Positions 16,292 to 24,053 of a DNA stretch of 64,000 nt are shown here, in pieces (position 1 is the stretch's first letter; every line of letters begins with the position of its first letter). This stretch comes from JANNOG01 sp964516515. GTDB lineage: Bacteria > Actinomycetota > Actinomycetes > Actinomycetales > JBBAYJ01. Position numbers and translations under genes: made by a program. The notes beneath the pieces are model-generated. The model saw only the letters and a program-made list of their open reading frames with translations, was not told where the DNA came from and did not search any database. The stretch covers positions 5,454 to 69,453 of the forward strand of contig CAZEYA010000002.1 in the NCBI GenBank assembly GCA_964516515.1, read 5' to 3'.

Positions 16292-17335
16292 TCAGTGGCT
16301 GTTCCCCGTGTCCGTAGCGACAGGAAGCCGTAGCTCGAAGCGGCAGCCCCCGATGTCCTGATGGGCCATGAGAATGCCGCCGTGAGCCTCGGTGATGCCG
16401 CGGGCGATCGCCAGGCCGAGCCCCGCGCCTCCGGTCTCGCCGTCCGCCTCGGCCCGGGGACGTGACGACTCTGCCCGGTAGCCGACCTCGAACAGCCGCT
16501 CGATCGGACCATCGATGGCGCCGCAGCCGTCACGCACCGCGACCAGCGCCTCACCTCGCCTGCCGTGTCCGATCCGCGCGACAGACACGCTGACCGCCGT
16601 GCCGGCTCGGCTGTACTGCACGGCGTTGGTGACCAGGTTGCGCAGGGCGCGGGACAGCTGCTCGGGGTCGGCGTCGACGACGACCGGGTCCGCCGGTCCC
16701 GTGACATCGATCGCGATGCCCTTGGCCTGCGCCGACGGCCCACTGGCTGCGACCGCCCGGCGCGCCGCCTCGGTGGCGTCGATCGGTCGGCGGTCCAGCC
16801 GCAGCGCTCCCGCCGCGATGCGCGACAGCAGGAACAGGTCGTCGACCAGGCGGGACAGATGCATGGTCTCGTCAAGGATCTGCCGGTGGTAGCGCGCGAC
16901 GGTGTCTGGGTCGGTCACCACGTCGTCCAGCAGCGCCTCGGCCATGGCCCGCAACGCCGCGAGCGGGCTGCGCAGGTCGTGACTGACCCACGCCACGAGG
17001 TCGCGCCGCGACGCCTCCAGCGCGCTCTCCCGCTCGTGCATCAGCGCCAGCCGGTGCTGGCCGAGGAAGCCGGCCAGCACCAGACCCATACAGGCCGAGG
17101 CGACGACGGCGGCGACCAGGGTCGCCAGGATGCGTGGCGAGTCGATCATCAGTGAGCCGGTGATGATGACCGAAGCGACGACGACGATGGCGGCCACGAC
17201 CGCCACCACCCCCAGCACGACCACCGTCGGGCGATTGCGTAGGAACCGCAGCGCCAGCAGCCCCGTCAGGCCCCCGATGACCGCGACGCCGAGCGCACCG
17301 CCGACGGTCGCGGCGACCTCAGGCCCCGTGATCAT
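16292..17335 (-). CDS. Sensor histidine kinase
   Basis: 347 residues from the ATG at 17335, which overlaps the stop of the response regulator by one base. Three hydrophobic segments (about 5-30, 38-60, 68-92) form the membrane input, with almost no extracellular domain. The H-box WVSHDLRSPLAALRAMAEAL carries His119; the N-box RALRNLVTNAVQYS, a G1 block VRDGCGAI and the G2 block GGAGLGLAIARGI form the ATPase domain. It autophosphorylates and passes phosphate to its partner. With so little outside the membrane, it may sense membrane state or a partner protein, which is inference. Confidence 0.9.
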   Translation of the reverse strand: MITGPEVAATVGGALGVAVIGGLTGLLALRFLRNRPTVVVLGVVAVVAAIVVVASVIITGSLMIDSPRILATLVAAVVASACMGLVLAGFLGQHRLALMHERESALEASRRDLVAWVSHDLRSPLAALRAMAEALLDDVVTDPDTVARYHRQILDETMHLSRLVDDLFLLSRIAAGALRLDRRPIDATEAARRAVAASGPSAQAKGIAIDVTGPADPVVVDADPEQLSRALRNLVTNAVQYSRAGTAVSVSVARIGHGRRGEALVAVRDGCGAIDGPIERLFEVGYRAESSRPRAEADGETGGAGLGLAIARGITEAHGGILMAHQDIGGCRFELRLPVATDTGNSH

Positions 17336-18063
17336 CAGGGGTCGAGTCGTCCGTGGAGCGGGCCGATCGGCTCGTAGCGGTATCCGACGCCCCAGACGGT
17401 CGCGACCCGGTGATGGTCGGTGCCGGCGTCCTCGCCCAGCTTGGCGCGCAGCCGCTTGACGTGGACGGTAACCGTCGAGGTGTCGCCGAAATCCCAGCCC
17501 CACACGTCCTTGAGCAGCTCCTCGCGGGTCATGACGGTGCGCGGGTGGCGCATCAGGTGGACGAGCAGGTCGTACTCGCGGATGGTCAATGAGATGCCCG
17601 TGCCGCCGAGCTTCACCTGCCGGGCGGTCTCGTCGACCATGAGGTCACCGTCGACGAGTGGCAGCGTGTGCCCGCCGTCCGCTGATCCCCCCGGTACCGC
17701 GCCGCGGCGCAGCACCGCCGAGATCCGCAGGACGAGTTCGCGCGGGCTGAACGGCTTGACGACATAATCGTCCGCGCCCACCTCGAACCCTGCGATCCGG
17801 TCCTCGGTCTCGCCGAGCGCGGTCAGCAGGATGATCGGTGCCTGGCTGAACGCCCGCAACCGACGGGCGACCTCCAGGCCGTCGATTCCCGGCAGCATGA
17901 TGTCGAGGACGACGAGGTCGGGCTCGGTGTGACCGGCCAGGTCCAGCGCGGTGACGCCGTCGGCAGCAGTGGCGACGGCGTACCCCTCGTGCCGCAGATA
18001 TCGGGCCAGGACGTCGGTGATCGTCGGGTCGTCGTCGACGACGAGGACGCGGGCGGCGGTCAC
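17335..18063 (-). CDS. OmpR/PhoB-family response regulator
   Basis: 242 residues. The receiver domain has the acidic pocket VVDDDP, phosphorylation Asp54 (VVLDIMLPG), Thr81 and Lys103 (VVKPFSPRE). The C-terminal winged helix (about 140-235) ends in HVKRLRAKLGEDAGTDHRVATVWGVGYRY-type blocks, the recognition helix and wing of OmpR proteins. It is the first gene of a two-gene operon with the histidine kinase. It is divergent from the thiamine-binding protein gene with 67 bases between them. Targets are unknown. Confidence 0.92.
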   Translation of the reverse strand: MTAARVLVVDDDPTITDVLARYLRHEGYAVATAADGVTALDLAGHTEPDLVVLDIMLPGIDGLEVARRLRAFSQAPIILLTALGETEDRIAGFEVGADDYVVKPFSPRELVLRISAVLRRGAVPGGSADGGHTLPLVDGDLMVDETARQVKLGGTGISLTIREYDLLVHLMRHPRTVMTREELLKDVWGWDFGDTSTVTVHVKRLRAKLGEDAGTDHHRVATVWGVGYRYEPIGPLHGRLDP

Positions 18064-18130
18064 GGCGTCACCCTAGGCGCGAACAGCCCGCAGCGTTCGG
18101 TCGCTCCGAGTGCCTGCCTACAGTTCGGCC

Positions 18131-18454
18131 ATGCTCATCGCCTTCTCGATCGCCCCATCGGTGTCCGACCCGGATGGCCTGGTGACCGATGCCGTGGCCC
18201 AGGCAGTGGCCATCGTGCGGGCGTCGGGCCTGCCGAACCGGACCGACGCCATGTTCACCACGATCGAGGGCGAGTGGGACGAGTGCATGGCGGTCGTCAA
18301 GGCGTGCGTCGACGCTCTGGCGGCCTCGGCGCCGCGAGTCAGCCTGGTACTCAAGGCCGACATCCGGGTCGGCGCCACCGGTGAGCTCACGGGAAAGCTG
18401 GGGCGGTTGGACGCGGCGCTCGTCGGCCGTCCCGGTGATGCCGTCACCGGGTGA
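18131..18454 (+). CDS. Thiamine-binding protein, MTH1187/YkoF-like (DUF77)
   Basis: 107 residues. The start at 18131 gives the usual opening MLIAFSIAPS; a GTG at 18110 would add seven residues. VTDAVAQAVAIVRASGLP, MFTTIEGEWDECMAVV and VSLVLKADIRVG are the typical blocks of the ferredoxin-like MTH1187 family, whose members bind thiamine or related pyrimidines and form tetramers. Its 3-prime end overlaps the convergent lipoprotein gene by 11 bases. Confidence 0.85.
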   Translation: MLIAFSIAPSVSDPDGLVTDAVAQAVAIVRASGLPNRTDAMFTTIEGEWDECMAVVKACVDALAASAPRVSLVLKADIRVGATGELTGKLGRLDAALVGRPGDAVTG

Positions 18455-18920
18455 CGAATGAGCCGTCGAGGATCTCGCCCTCCAGCGTGATGGTCGATTC
18501 CGACCAGCTGACGTCGCCCTCCACGGTGAGGTCCCCGAGGTCGGCGCCCGCGGTGTTGTCCAGGACGAGGCTCGGCTCGGCGCACTGCGGCGGGAACGAT
18601 TCCGCCAGGGCGGAGCACAGTCGCTCGCCGGAGGCGTCGGCGAGGTAGAAGGCCTGGACGAGGAAGGGGCCGTCGATACCGGCGGCGACCGCGTCGGCGA
18701 GCAGCACCGATCCGTCGGGCTGTGAGGACGGCCCGCCGGTGCCGCTGGGAATGTCCTCGCAGTCGGTCGAGCCGGTCAGGCAGGCGCCGGCGGCCGCATC
18801 GCCGCCGGTGGTTTCGCCGGCGGCGCTGTCGCCGTCGGTGGTCGCACCGCAACCGGTGACGGCGGCGATGGCGAAGCCGGCCACCAGCAGTGCGAGAAGG
18901 GGGGCCTGAGGTGATCTCAT
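18444..18920 (-). CDS. Secreted lipoprotein of unknown function
   Basis: 158 residues from the ATG at 18920 (seven more from 18941). A signal peptide with hydrophobic core LLALLVAGFAIAAV ends in the lipobox AVTGC, so the mature N-terminal Cys would carry lipid on the outer face of the membrane. An Asp/Gly/Thr-rich linker follows. The C-terminal part has four further Cys and ends in DVSWSESTITLEGEILDGS. I do not recognise the domain. Confidence 0.75.
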   Translation of the reverse strand: MRSPQAPLLALLVAGFAIAAVTGCGATTDGDSAAGETTGGDAAAGACLTGSTDCEDIPSGTGGPSSQPDGSVLLADAVAAGIDGPFLVQAFYLADASGERLCSALAESFPPQCAEPSLVLDNTAGADLGDLTVEGDVSWSESTITLEGEILDGSFVTR

Positions 18921-19030
18921 GGCGATTGGACGTTCAGTCACGTGCGGCGGTTCCGATCGCCCGATATGAGACGTGCTGTGCGATGTCGTCCGGCTATCGT
19001 GTCGCGCACAACAGTGGGGAGTTGGGGGAC

Positions 19031-20737
19031 ATGGGCGACGGTGTATCTGATGCCGATTGGGACCAGGGAGCGCAATCCGCCGGCGGTGTGAGCCGCCGGG
19101 CCCAATTGATCGTCTTCGGCGCTGCGGCCCTCGTCATCCTGGCCGCGGCGGTGTGGGGCTTGAGCAGCGTGTTCGGTGGCCGCGGCCCCAACCTGGCATC
19201 GCAGGCCGCGGCGCCCTCCTCGGCCCCGGCCCCGACGTCACCGACGCCCTCGCCCTCGCCCTCGCCGGCGTTCGTCGATCCGGCGCAGGCCGCCGACGTC
19301 GCCATCGACTTCCTCCGTGCCTGGGAGGCGAATGACTACGAGGCCATGCAGGCACTCGCCGCCGATCAGACCGACGACGTCGCCGGCGCCTACTCCGGGA
19401 TGGCGGAGCGGCTGGCGATCACCGACGTCGTGGTGACGCCGGGGACGCTGGACCCGGTGACCTCGGTGCTGCCGTACGACGTGACCGTGACCCTCGACGG
19501 CGCGGGGCCGGCCAGCTGGAGCAGCGCAGTCACGGTGACCCCGCAGGCCCGGGTGGCGTGGAGCGCCGCCACGGTCTATCCCGGCCTGCTGCCGGGTCAG
19601 TGGCTGGACCGCGTGCCGGTGCCGTCTCGTGGGGACATCGTCGACCGCTCGGGTGCGTCTGTCTCGGCCGATCCCGACCTCACGGCCAACCTCATCGGTG
19701 ACGTCGGGCCGGACGGCGTCGGCACCTCGGGGCTGCAACGCGCGTACGAGGACGTGCTGGCCGGCCCGCCGGGAACGGCCCTCGCGGTGACCAATCCGGT
19801 CACCGCGGAGGTCATCACGACCATCGAGCAGTGGCCGGGGGCGCCTGTGGCCCCGCTGGTCACGACGCTTGACCTGCGGGTGCAGCGGGCTGCCACCGCC
19901 GCGCTCGCCGGAGCGGCGGGCCGGGCGGCCCTGGTGGCCGTCGACACCGGGTCGGGTGACGTCCTGGCGATCGCCAACAATCCGGTCGAGGGCCTGCCAG
20001 CGGCGCTGGCGGGGGAGTACCCACCCGGTTCGACCTTCAAGATCGTCACAGCATCGGCTGCGCTGCGGGCGGGCTTCGCGCCCGGCTCGGCCGTGGACTG
20101 TCCGGCGTCGTTGTCGGCGGGCGGTCGGACCTTCTCGAACGCATCGAGTGTCGTGCCCGGTCCCACCACTCTGGCGGGCGCCTTCGCTGTCAGCTGCAAC
20201 ACGGCGTTCATCGAGGTGGGCCGACAGGTGGGGACGCCCGCGCTGCTGGCTGCGGGCGAGTCCTTCGGGTTCGGTTTCGGACCGCCGTTGCCGGTCGCCA
20301 GCGTGTCGGGGTCGGTGCCGGAGCCCGATTCCGACGTCGTGGCCGCAGCGGACGCCATCGGCCAGGGAACCGTGACGGCGAGCCCGCTTCACATGGCCTC
20401 GGTCGCTGCTGCGGTGGCCAACGGGGCTTGGGTGCAGCCGCATGTCGTGGCCTGCGGGGAGTGCGACAGTCGCTCGATCTCCGGTGCAGCCGGATTGCGC
20501 GACATGATGCGCCAGGTCGTCACGGCGGGTAGTGGTCGCGCGGTGGCCGGCGTCCGCGGTGGCCCGGTGCACGGCAAGACGGGTTCCGCCCAAGTCGCCG
20601 GTGGCGGCGCCCACGCCTGGTTCGTCGGCTGGCAGGGCAGCGTGGCATTCGCCGTGTTCGTCGAGTTCGGCGGGTCGGGTGCGGAGAGCGCGGCTCCGCT
20701 GGCCGCCGCGTTCCTCACCGAGTTGGCTGTGGGCTGA
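19031..20737 (+). CDS. Class B penicillin-binding protein with NTF2-like (MecA_N) domain
   Basis: 568 residues from the ATG at 19031, preceded by a GGGGAG stretch; upstream codons in this frame overlap the lipoprotein gene and carry no domain. One membrane anchor (about 25-45), a Pro/Ser/Ala linker, an NTF2-like domain (about 85-195), a dimerisation region, then the transpeptidase: STFK with catalytic Ser334 and Lys337, SCN at 388-390 and KTGS at 516-519. It crosslinks peptidoglycan outside the membrane. The NTF2-like domain is the type found in PBP2a and in several actinobacterial enzymes; beta-lactam sensitivity cannot be told. Confidence 0.92.
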   Translation: MGDGVSDADWDQGAQSAGGVSRRAQLIVFGAAALVILAAAVWGLSSVFGGRGPNLASQAAAPSSAPAPTSPTPSPSPSPAFVDPAQAADVAIDFLRAWEANDYEAMQALAADQTDDVAGAYSGMAERLAITDVVVTPGTLDPVTSVLPYDVTVTLDGAGPASWSSAVTVTPQARVAWSAATVYPGLLPGQWLDRVPVPSRGDIVDRSGASVSADPDLTANLIGDVGPDGVGTSGLQRAYEDVLAGPPGTALAVTNPVTAEVITTIEQWPGAPVAPLVTTLDLRVQRAATAALAGAAGRAALVAVDTGSGDVLAIANNPVEGLPAALAGEYPPGSTFKIVTASAALRAGFAPGSAVDCPASLSAGGRTFSNASSVVPGPTTLAGAFAVSCNTAFIEVGRQVGTPALLAAGESFGFGFGPPLPVASVSGSVPEPDSDVVAAADAIGQGTVTASPLHMASVAAAVANGAWVQPHVVACGECDSRSISGAAGLRDMMRQVVTAGSGRAVAGVRGGPVHGKTGSAQVAGGGAHAWFVGWQGSVAFAVFVEFGGSGAESAAPLAAAFLTELAVG

Positions 20738-20827
20738 CCGCGCCCGGGGTCCGCGCGCCGAGTAGCCGCAACCAGCAGCTGCTGACACCGGTCCGCGGCT
20801 TCAGCACACTCCCGCCGGCTTGACACT

Positions 20828-20861
20828 TCTCATTACTGAGAGCACTCTCTCATTTATGAGA
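20828..20861. promoter_or_regulatory. Two phased palindromes over the start of the HTH-nucleotidyltransferase gene
   Basis: TCTCATTACTGAGA (20828-20841) and TCTCATTTATGAGA (20848-20861) share the pattern TCTCA-N4-TGAGA and have centres 20 bases apart, close to two helical turns. The ATG at 20856 lies inside the second. The gene product begins with a winged-helix domain, so autorepression by the antitoxin or the toxin-antitoxin complex is the obvious reading. Confidence 0.75.
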
Positions 20862-21443
20862 AGCGCTCCGCCTCCGCTCCTACCGATCTTCCGGTCGGAT
20901 GCCCAGGCGCGGCTACTCGCGGAACTGTATCTGCGGGGTGGGCAGGCGCGTCCGATCAGCCAGGTAGCCGTCGCGGCCCACGTCCCCATGCCGAGCGCCC
21001 ACCGTGAGATCGAACGGCTGATCAACGCCGGTCTCGTCCGTGAGCAGCGAATCGGCCGGCAGCGCCTGGTATCGGCGAACCCCGGCAGTTCATATTTCGA
21101 GCCGCTGCGCACGCTGCTCCACCGGGCGTTCGGTCCGCCCACGGTGCTCGCCGATGCGCTGCGGGGGGTGACGGGTCTTCGCTTTGCCGCGATCTATGGC
21201 TCGTACGCCGCTCGGCGCGTCGGGGAGGAGGGTCCGGCACCGAACGACATCGACCTGCTGGTTGTGGGTGACGTCGACGCTTCGCAGGTGTACGAGGCAG
21301 TCGAGAACGCGGAGCGCCAGCTGTCGCTGCCGGTCAACGCCACTGTGCTCAGCGACGAGGAGTGGGCGGCCGATACCGGCTTCACCCGCCAACTGCGCGC
21401 GCGGCCCCTCCTGCGGCTGGGCGATGACGACATTCGGTCATGA
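20856..21443 (+). CDS. Winged-helix/minimal nucleotidyltransferase fusion, probable antitoxin
   Basis: 195 residues. Residues about 10-75 form a winged helix (RLLAELYLRGGQ, PISQVAVAAHVPMPSAHREIERLINAGLV). Residues about 95-190 are a MNT-type nucleotidyltransferase: IYGSYAARR at 113-121 and NDIDLLVVGD with the metal-binding Asp131 and Asp133. MntA-type enzymes neutralise HEPN toxins by adding AMP to them. Its ATGA stop/start overlap with the HEPN gene supports a two-gene module. A TTG at 20820 would extend it into the operator. There is no clear ribosome site, so leaderless translation is possible. Confidence 0.8.
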   Translation: MRSAPPPLLPIFRSDAQARLLAELYLRGGQARPISQVAVAAHVPMPSAHREIERLINAGLVREQRIGRQRLVSANPGSSYFEPLRTLLHRAFGPPTVLADALRGVTGLRFAAIYGSYAARRVGEEGPAPNDIDLLVVGDVDASQVYEAVENAERQLSLPVNATVLSDEEWAADTGFTRQLRARPLLRLGDDDIRS

Positions 21444-21898
21444 CCGACGAGATCGAGAGCCTCCTCGGGGGCCGCAAGATCGTTGCCATCCCGGCCGACC
21501 CGGACGGCGCTGAACAGCACCTGGCCAGGGCGAGGACGACTCTCGAGCAGGCCCGGCTGCTCACCGACGCGGCATTGCAGGAGAGGTTGCGGTACGAGGC
21601 GGGTCTGCACCTGGCACTGGCCTTGATGGCCGCCGACGGGTACCGACTGCGGAGCGGGCCGGGGCATCACGAGAGCGCGGTGGCCTACCTTCGCGCCAGA
21701 CTGGGCCGTGACCCTGGCCTCAAGGCGGCCGTCCGGGTCCTCGACATGACTCGCCGCAACCGCAACAGTGAGCTTTACCGAGCCGTTGAGGTGGGGGCGG
21801 CCGCGGCCGAGGCCAGCGCGGCGGCGGTGGCCGTCCTGCTGCGGGCCGTCGCCATCGAGCTCGAAGCGTTGTCGGGTCGGACGACGGAGCGTCAGTAA
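21440..21898 (+). CDS. HEPN-like protein, probable toxin partner
   Basis: 152 residues, largely helical and Ala/Leu/Arg-rich: AEQHLARARTTLEQARLLTD, YEAGLHLALALMAADGYRLR, then RRNRNSELYRA. HEPN partners of nucleotidyltransferases often carry RRxRNxxEY in this place; here the His of the Rx4-6H ribonuclease motif is missing. The nucleotidyltransferase upstream and the 4-base overlap support the pairing. Without the His it may be a weak or inactive nuclease, or the motif may be read differently in this subgroup. Confidence 0.6.
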   Translation: MTDEIESLLGGRKIVAIPADPDGAEQHLARARTTLEQARLLTDAALQERLRYEAGLHLALALMAADGYRLRSGPGHHESAVAYLRARLGRDPGLKAAVRVLDMTRRNRNSELYRAVEVGAAAAEASAAAVAVLLRAVAIELEALSGRTTERQ

Positions 21899-21959
21899 TG
21901 CCAGGGATGGAAACGACCAAAGCGGCGCAATGGTCGGTCACGTGCCGTATCCGAGGCTC

Positions 21960-22014
21960 GGGGCACGTCCGGGGCACGTCCGGGGCACGTCCGGGGCACG
22001 TCCGGGGCACGTCC
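21960..22014. repeat. 11-bp minisatellite, five perfect copies
   Basis: GGGGCACGTCC is repeated five times without change at 21960-21970, 21971-21981, 21982-21992, 21993-22003 and 22004-22014. The period is not a multiple of three and is close to one helical turn, so it is unlikely to be coding and would present the same face of DNA five times. It sits in the 302-base stretch 21899-22200 between the HEPN gene and the 3-prime end of a TetR gene; I see no other element in that stretch. Confidence 0.95.
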
Positions 22015-22200
22015 GGCGAGTACCAGGGCAGCATGGTCATCGAGGAGGCGGGTGAGCAGGCGTCTCCGGTGATCCTCGAGATCCCGACCGAGTCCGCGCG
22101 TGCCGGATCGACGGAGGCATCGACGCAACGCTGGCCCGTCTCGCCGACGCCCTCTGTGGCGGGCTGACCGCCGGACACCACCGGTCGGCAGGGCTGTGCA

Positions 22201-22977
22201 CTACGCGGGCGCGCCGCCGTCCACCGGCCCGGATTGCGGGCGCGTGGCGCCCCGCCACAGTAGGCGGCCCGAGCGGCGCAGCGCCGCGGCGATCGGGCGG
22301 GATGGGTCGCAGGGGTCACACGTGGTCAGGCATTGATTGAGCCAGACACCCTCGACCAGGCTGGCGAGTGAGGCGGCCAGATCGGTGACTGTCGTACCGT
22401 CCTGCAGCGTCACGTCGAAGTGTTCCAGCGCGTCGGTGAACAGCTGTTCCAGTCTCCGCACCCATTGGATGTGCTCGGCCATGCTGGGTTCGGCGATCTG
22501 CTCGCTCCACAGTCCGTACGGCACTGCCGTAAGCCACAGCGCCCAGAGAAAGGCGTAACTGACGGTCGGCGCGGCGCCACGCTGCGGTCCTCGCGACGAT
22601 TCGTGGTCGAGTAAAGCGTCGAGCCAGTCCTCCGCCGTGGCGTAGCGGCCCGGCTCGGGATACTGGATCTCCGCGATTGCGTCACCGACGCTCAGCGCTA
22701 ACGCCATGGTCTCGGCTTGGAATGCCGCCTGGCTTCCGAAGAGGTTGGTGATGACTCCGCGGGTCTTGCCGTCGTGGGCGGCGACGGCTCCGGCGTCGAG
22801 CCGAGCGAAGGGACCGACCGCGAACGGTCGGGTGTCCAGCGCCTCGGAATCACTCTTGATCTGTTGCAGGACCACGAGCTCGCCGATGTCGACGTAGCGC
22901 TGTCGCGCCTCGTCCTTCGGCAGCGCCGACCGCTGCGAGCGCTGGCTGACCACGATGATCTCCGGCCTTCCTGTCAT
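22201..22977 (-). CDS. TetR-like transcriptional regulator, divergent type
   Basis: 258 residues. A helix-turn-helix is recognisable at about 56-92: LDAGAVAAHDGKTRGVITNL followed by FGSQAAF, the form of the TetR motif (RGxIxxxFGS). It is preceded by an unusual 55-residue N-terminal stretch, so helix 1 is separated from the motif by an insert. The C-terminal helical part includes WALWLTAVPYGLW and a Cys-rich CLTTCDPCDP near the end. It is divergent from a membrane-protein gene, and a 19-bp palindrome at 23018-23036 is its likely operator. Confidence 0.65.
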   Translation of the reverse strand: MTGRPEIIVVSQRSQRSALPKDEARQRYVDIGELVVLQQIKSDSEALDTRPFAVGPFARLDAGAVAAHDGKTRGVITNLFGSQAAFQAETMALALSVGDAIAEIQYPEPGRYATAEDWLDALLDHESSRGPQRGAAPTVSYAFLWALWLTAVPYGLWSEQIAEPSMAEHIQWVRRLEQLFTDALEHFDVTLQDGTTVTDLAASLASLVEGVWLNQCLTTCDPCDPSRPIAAALRRSGRLLWRGATRPQSGPVDGGAPA

Positions 22978-22999
22978 GTCGTTGGCGACGCACGACCAG

Positions 23000-23036
23000 T
23001 TGACACATCAGGTAACGTACGTACCGTATGTACGTA
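23000..23036 (+). promoter_or_regulatory. Promoter and overlapping TetR-type operator for the membrane protein gene
   Basis: TTGACA at 23000-23005 is followed after 16 bases by TACCGT at 23022-23027, a fair sigma-70-like promoter. The inverted repeat TACGTAC-N5-GTACGTA (23018-23036) covers the -10 element, which suits repression by the divergent TetR-like regulator. The element also contains an ATG at 23028, which is therefore unlikely to be the true start. Confidence 0.6.
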
Positions 23037-23060
23037 GCGATGCACGAGCCGGGAGTCGGC

Positions 23061-23717
23061 ATGTTGATATCACACGGCACCATCGGCACCCACCATCCTC
23101 GGTGGGCCAACGCCGGCAGATGGGCACTGACCCTCGCCGCCACGGCGGTGTCCATGTTCGCGTTGGACGCGGTCAGCGCGGCATCGGGATTCGTGTTGTC
23201 GGCCTCCGGACTGCTCGGGGACCTCGACCACGTGTTGCTGCTGGTGCTGCTCGCCGTCACATATCTCGCGTGGGCGGCGGCATTGCGGGTCAATCTGCGA
23301 GCCAATTGGACGCTTCTCGTCGCCACGGGGACAAGCACCAACGTGCTCTCCAAGGTCGCCTTCGACGCCATACGGCGGGTGACGAGCAGCAGGACGAGCA
23401 GCAGGACGAGCAGCAGGACGAGCAGCAGGCGAGCGCAGCAGCTGGCTGCCTCGGCCGGTTACGTCGTCACCGAATTGGCCAAAGAGTTGCCCTATTATTT
23501 CGGTGCCTTCGCCACGGCTGTCGTGAGCGATTCGGTCTCAGCCAACGACGCAATCGTCTTCCTGGCAGGGGCGAATATCGGGGCCGCGGTGTACGAGTAC
23601 GGTCTGGCGCGCATCACGCGGGCCATTCTGCATCGCAGTACGTCATGTCGTGTTCACGCGGACGGCACGACCTGGACGGCTCGGACGTCCATGCCGACGA
23701 CATTGTTGACGAAATGA
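23061..23717 (+). CDS. Membrane protein of unknown function
   Basis: 218 residues. The ATG at 23061 follows GGGAG at a good distance; ATGs at 23028 and 23040 lie in or next to the operator. Hydrophobic segments lie at about 18-38, 48-66 and 75-92, and two weaker ones in the second half (LPYYFGAFATAVVS and IVFLAGANIGAAVYEY). Between the halves is a basic stretch of four TSSR units encoded by a perfect 12-bp repeat. I recognise no family. Its promoter appears to be controlled by the divergent TetR-like regulator, so it may be a membrane-stress or efflux-related protein; that is a guess. Confidence 0.6.
   Translation: MLISHGTIGTHHPRWANAGRWALTLAATAVSMFALDAVSAASGFVLSASGLLGDLDHVLLLVLLAVTYLAWAAALRVNLRANWTLLVATGTSTNVLSKVAFDAIRRVTSSRTSSRTSSRTSSRRAQQLAASAGYVVTELAKELPYYFGAFATAVVSDSVSANDAIVFLAGANIGAAVYEYGLARITRAILHRSTSCRVHADGTTWTARTSMPTTLLTK
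23381..23428 (+). repeat. In-frame 12-bp tandem repeat, four copies
   Basis: GACGAGCAGCAG is repeated four times without change and encodes a basic, Ser-rich TSSR array between the membrane segments of the host protein. Copy-number change would keep the frame. Confidence 0.9.
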
Positions 23718-24053
23718 CCGGGTTGCAGGATCGACCACGCCCCCCACGTCACCGAGCGTAAGGGAGACGTCGGCGGACACGGTGTCGAGTGGTCCACGGA
23801 GTCCCAGCGGCCAATACGGCGACAACGTTGACACCGGTCGGGGCATCCGTCAGCATCCACGCTGACACCCCCCGTGCCGTGAATGGCAAGCGGGGGGCCG
23901 AGGGGGTTCAGAATTCGCGCCCAAGGGGCGTGAGGGGGGCACATCGGGGCACGGAATCGGATACAGGGCTGAGTAGCACTGCCGAGTCCTAGGAGGCGTC
24001 GTGGCTGCTCACGGCCGATATCACGGCCAAGAACAGCACGGCCCAAGGTCTGC
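23718..24053. other. 336-base stretch without a supported gene, between convergent genes
   Basis: Short frames exist but none has a family match or good start. The one element I can point to is a stem GTCAGC-N6-GCTGAC at 23849-23866, without a T tract, which might end transcription of either the membrane-protein gene or menB. Confidence 0.5.

Noticed and set aside
21898..22167. 89-codon frame after the HEPN gene
   Set aside because: Most of it is the 11-bp minisatellite read through in changing phase, so the peptide is repetitive by construction; no start signal and no family.
21960..23428. Short tandem repeats as a possible CRISPR array
   Set aside because: The units (11 and 12 bp) are head-to-tail without spacers, and no cas genes are present.
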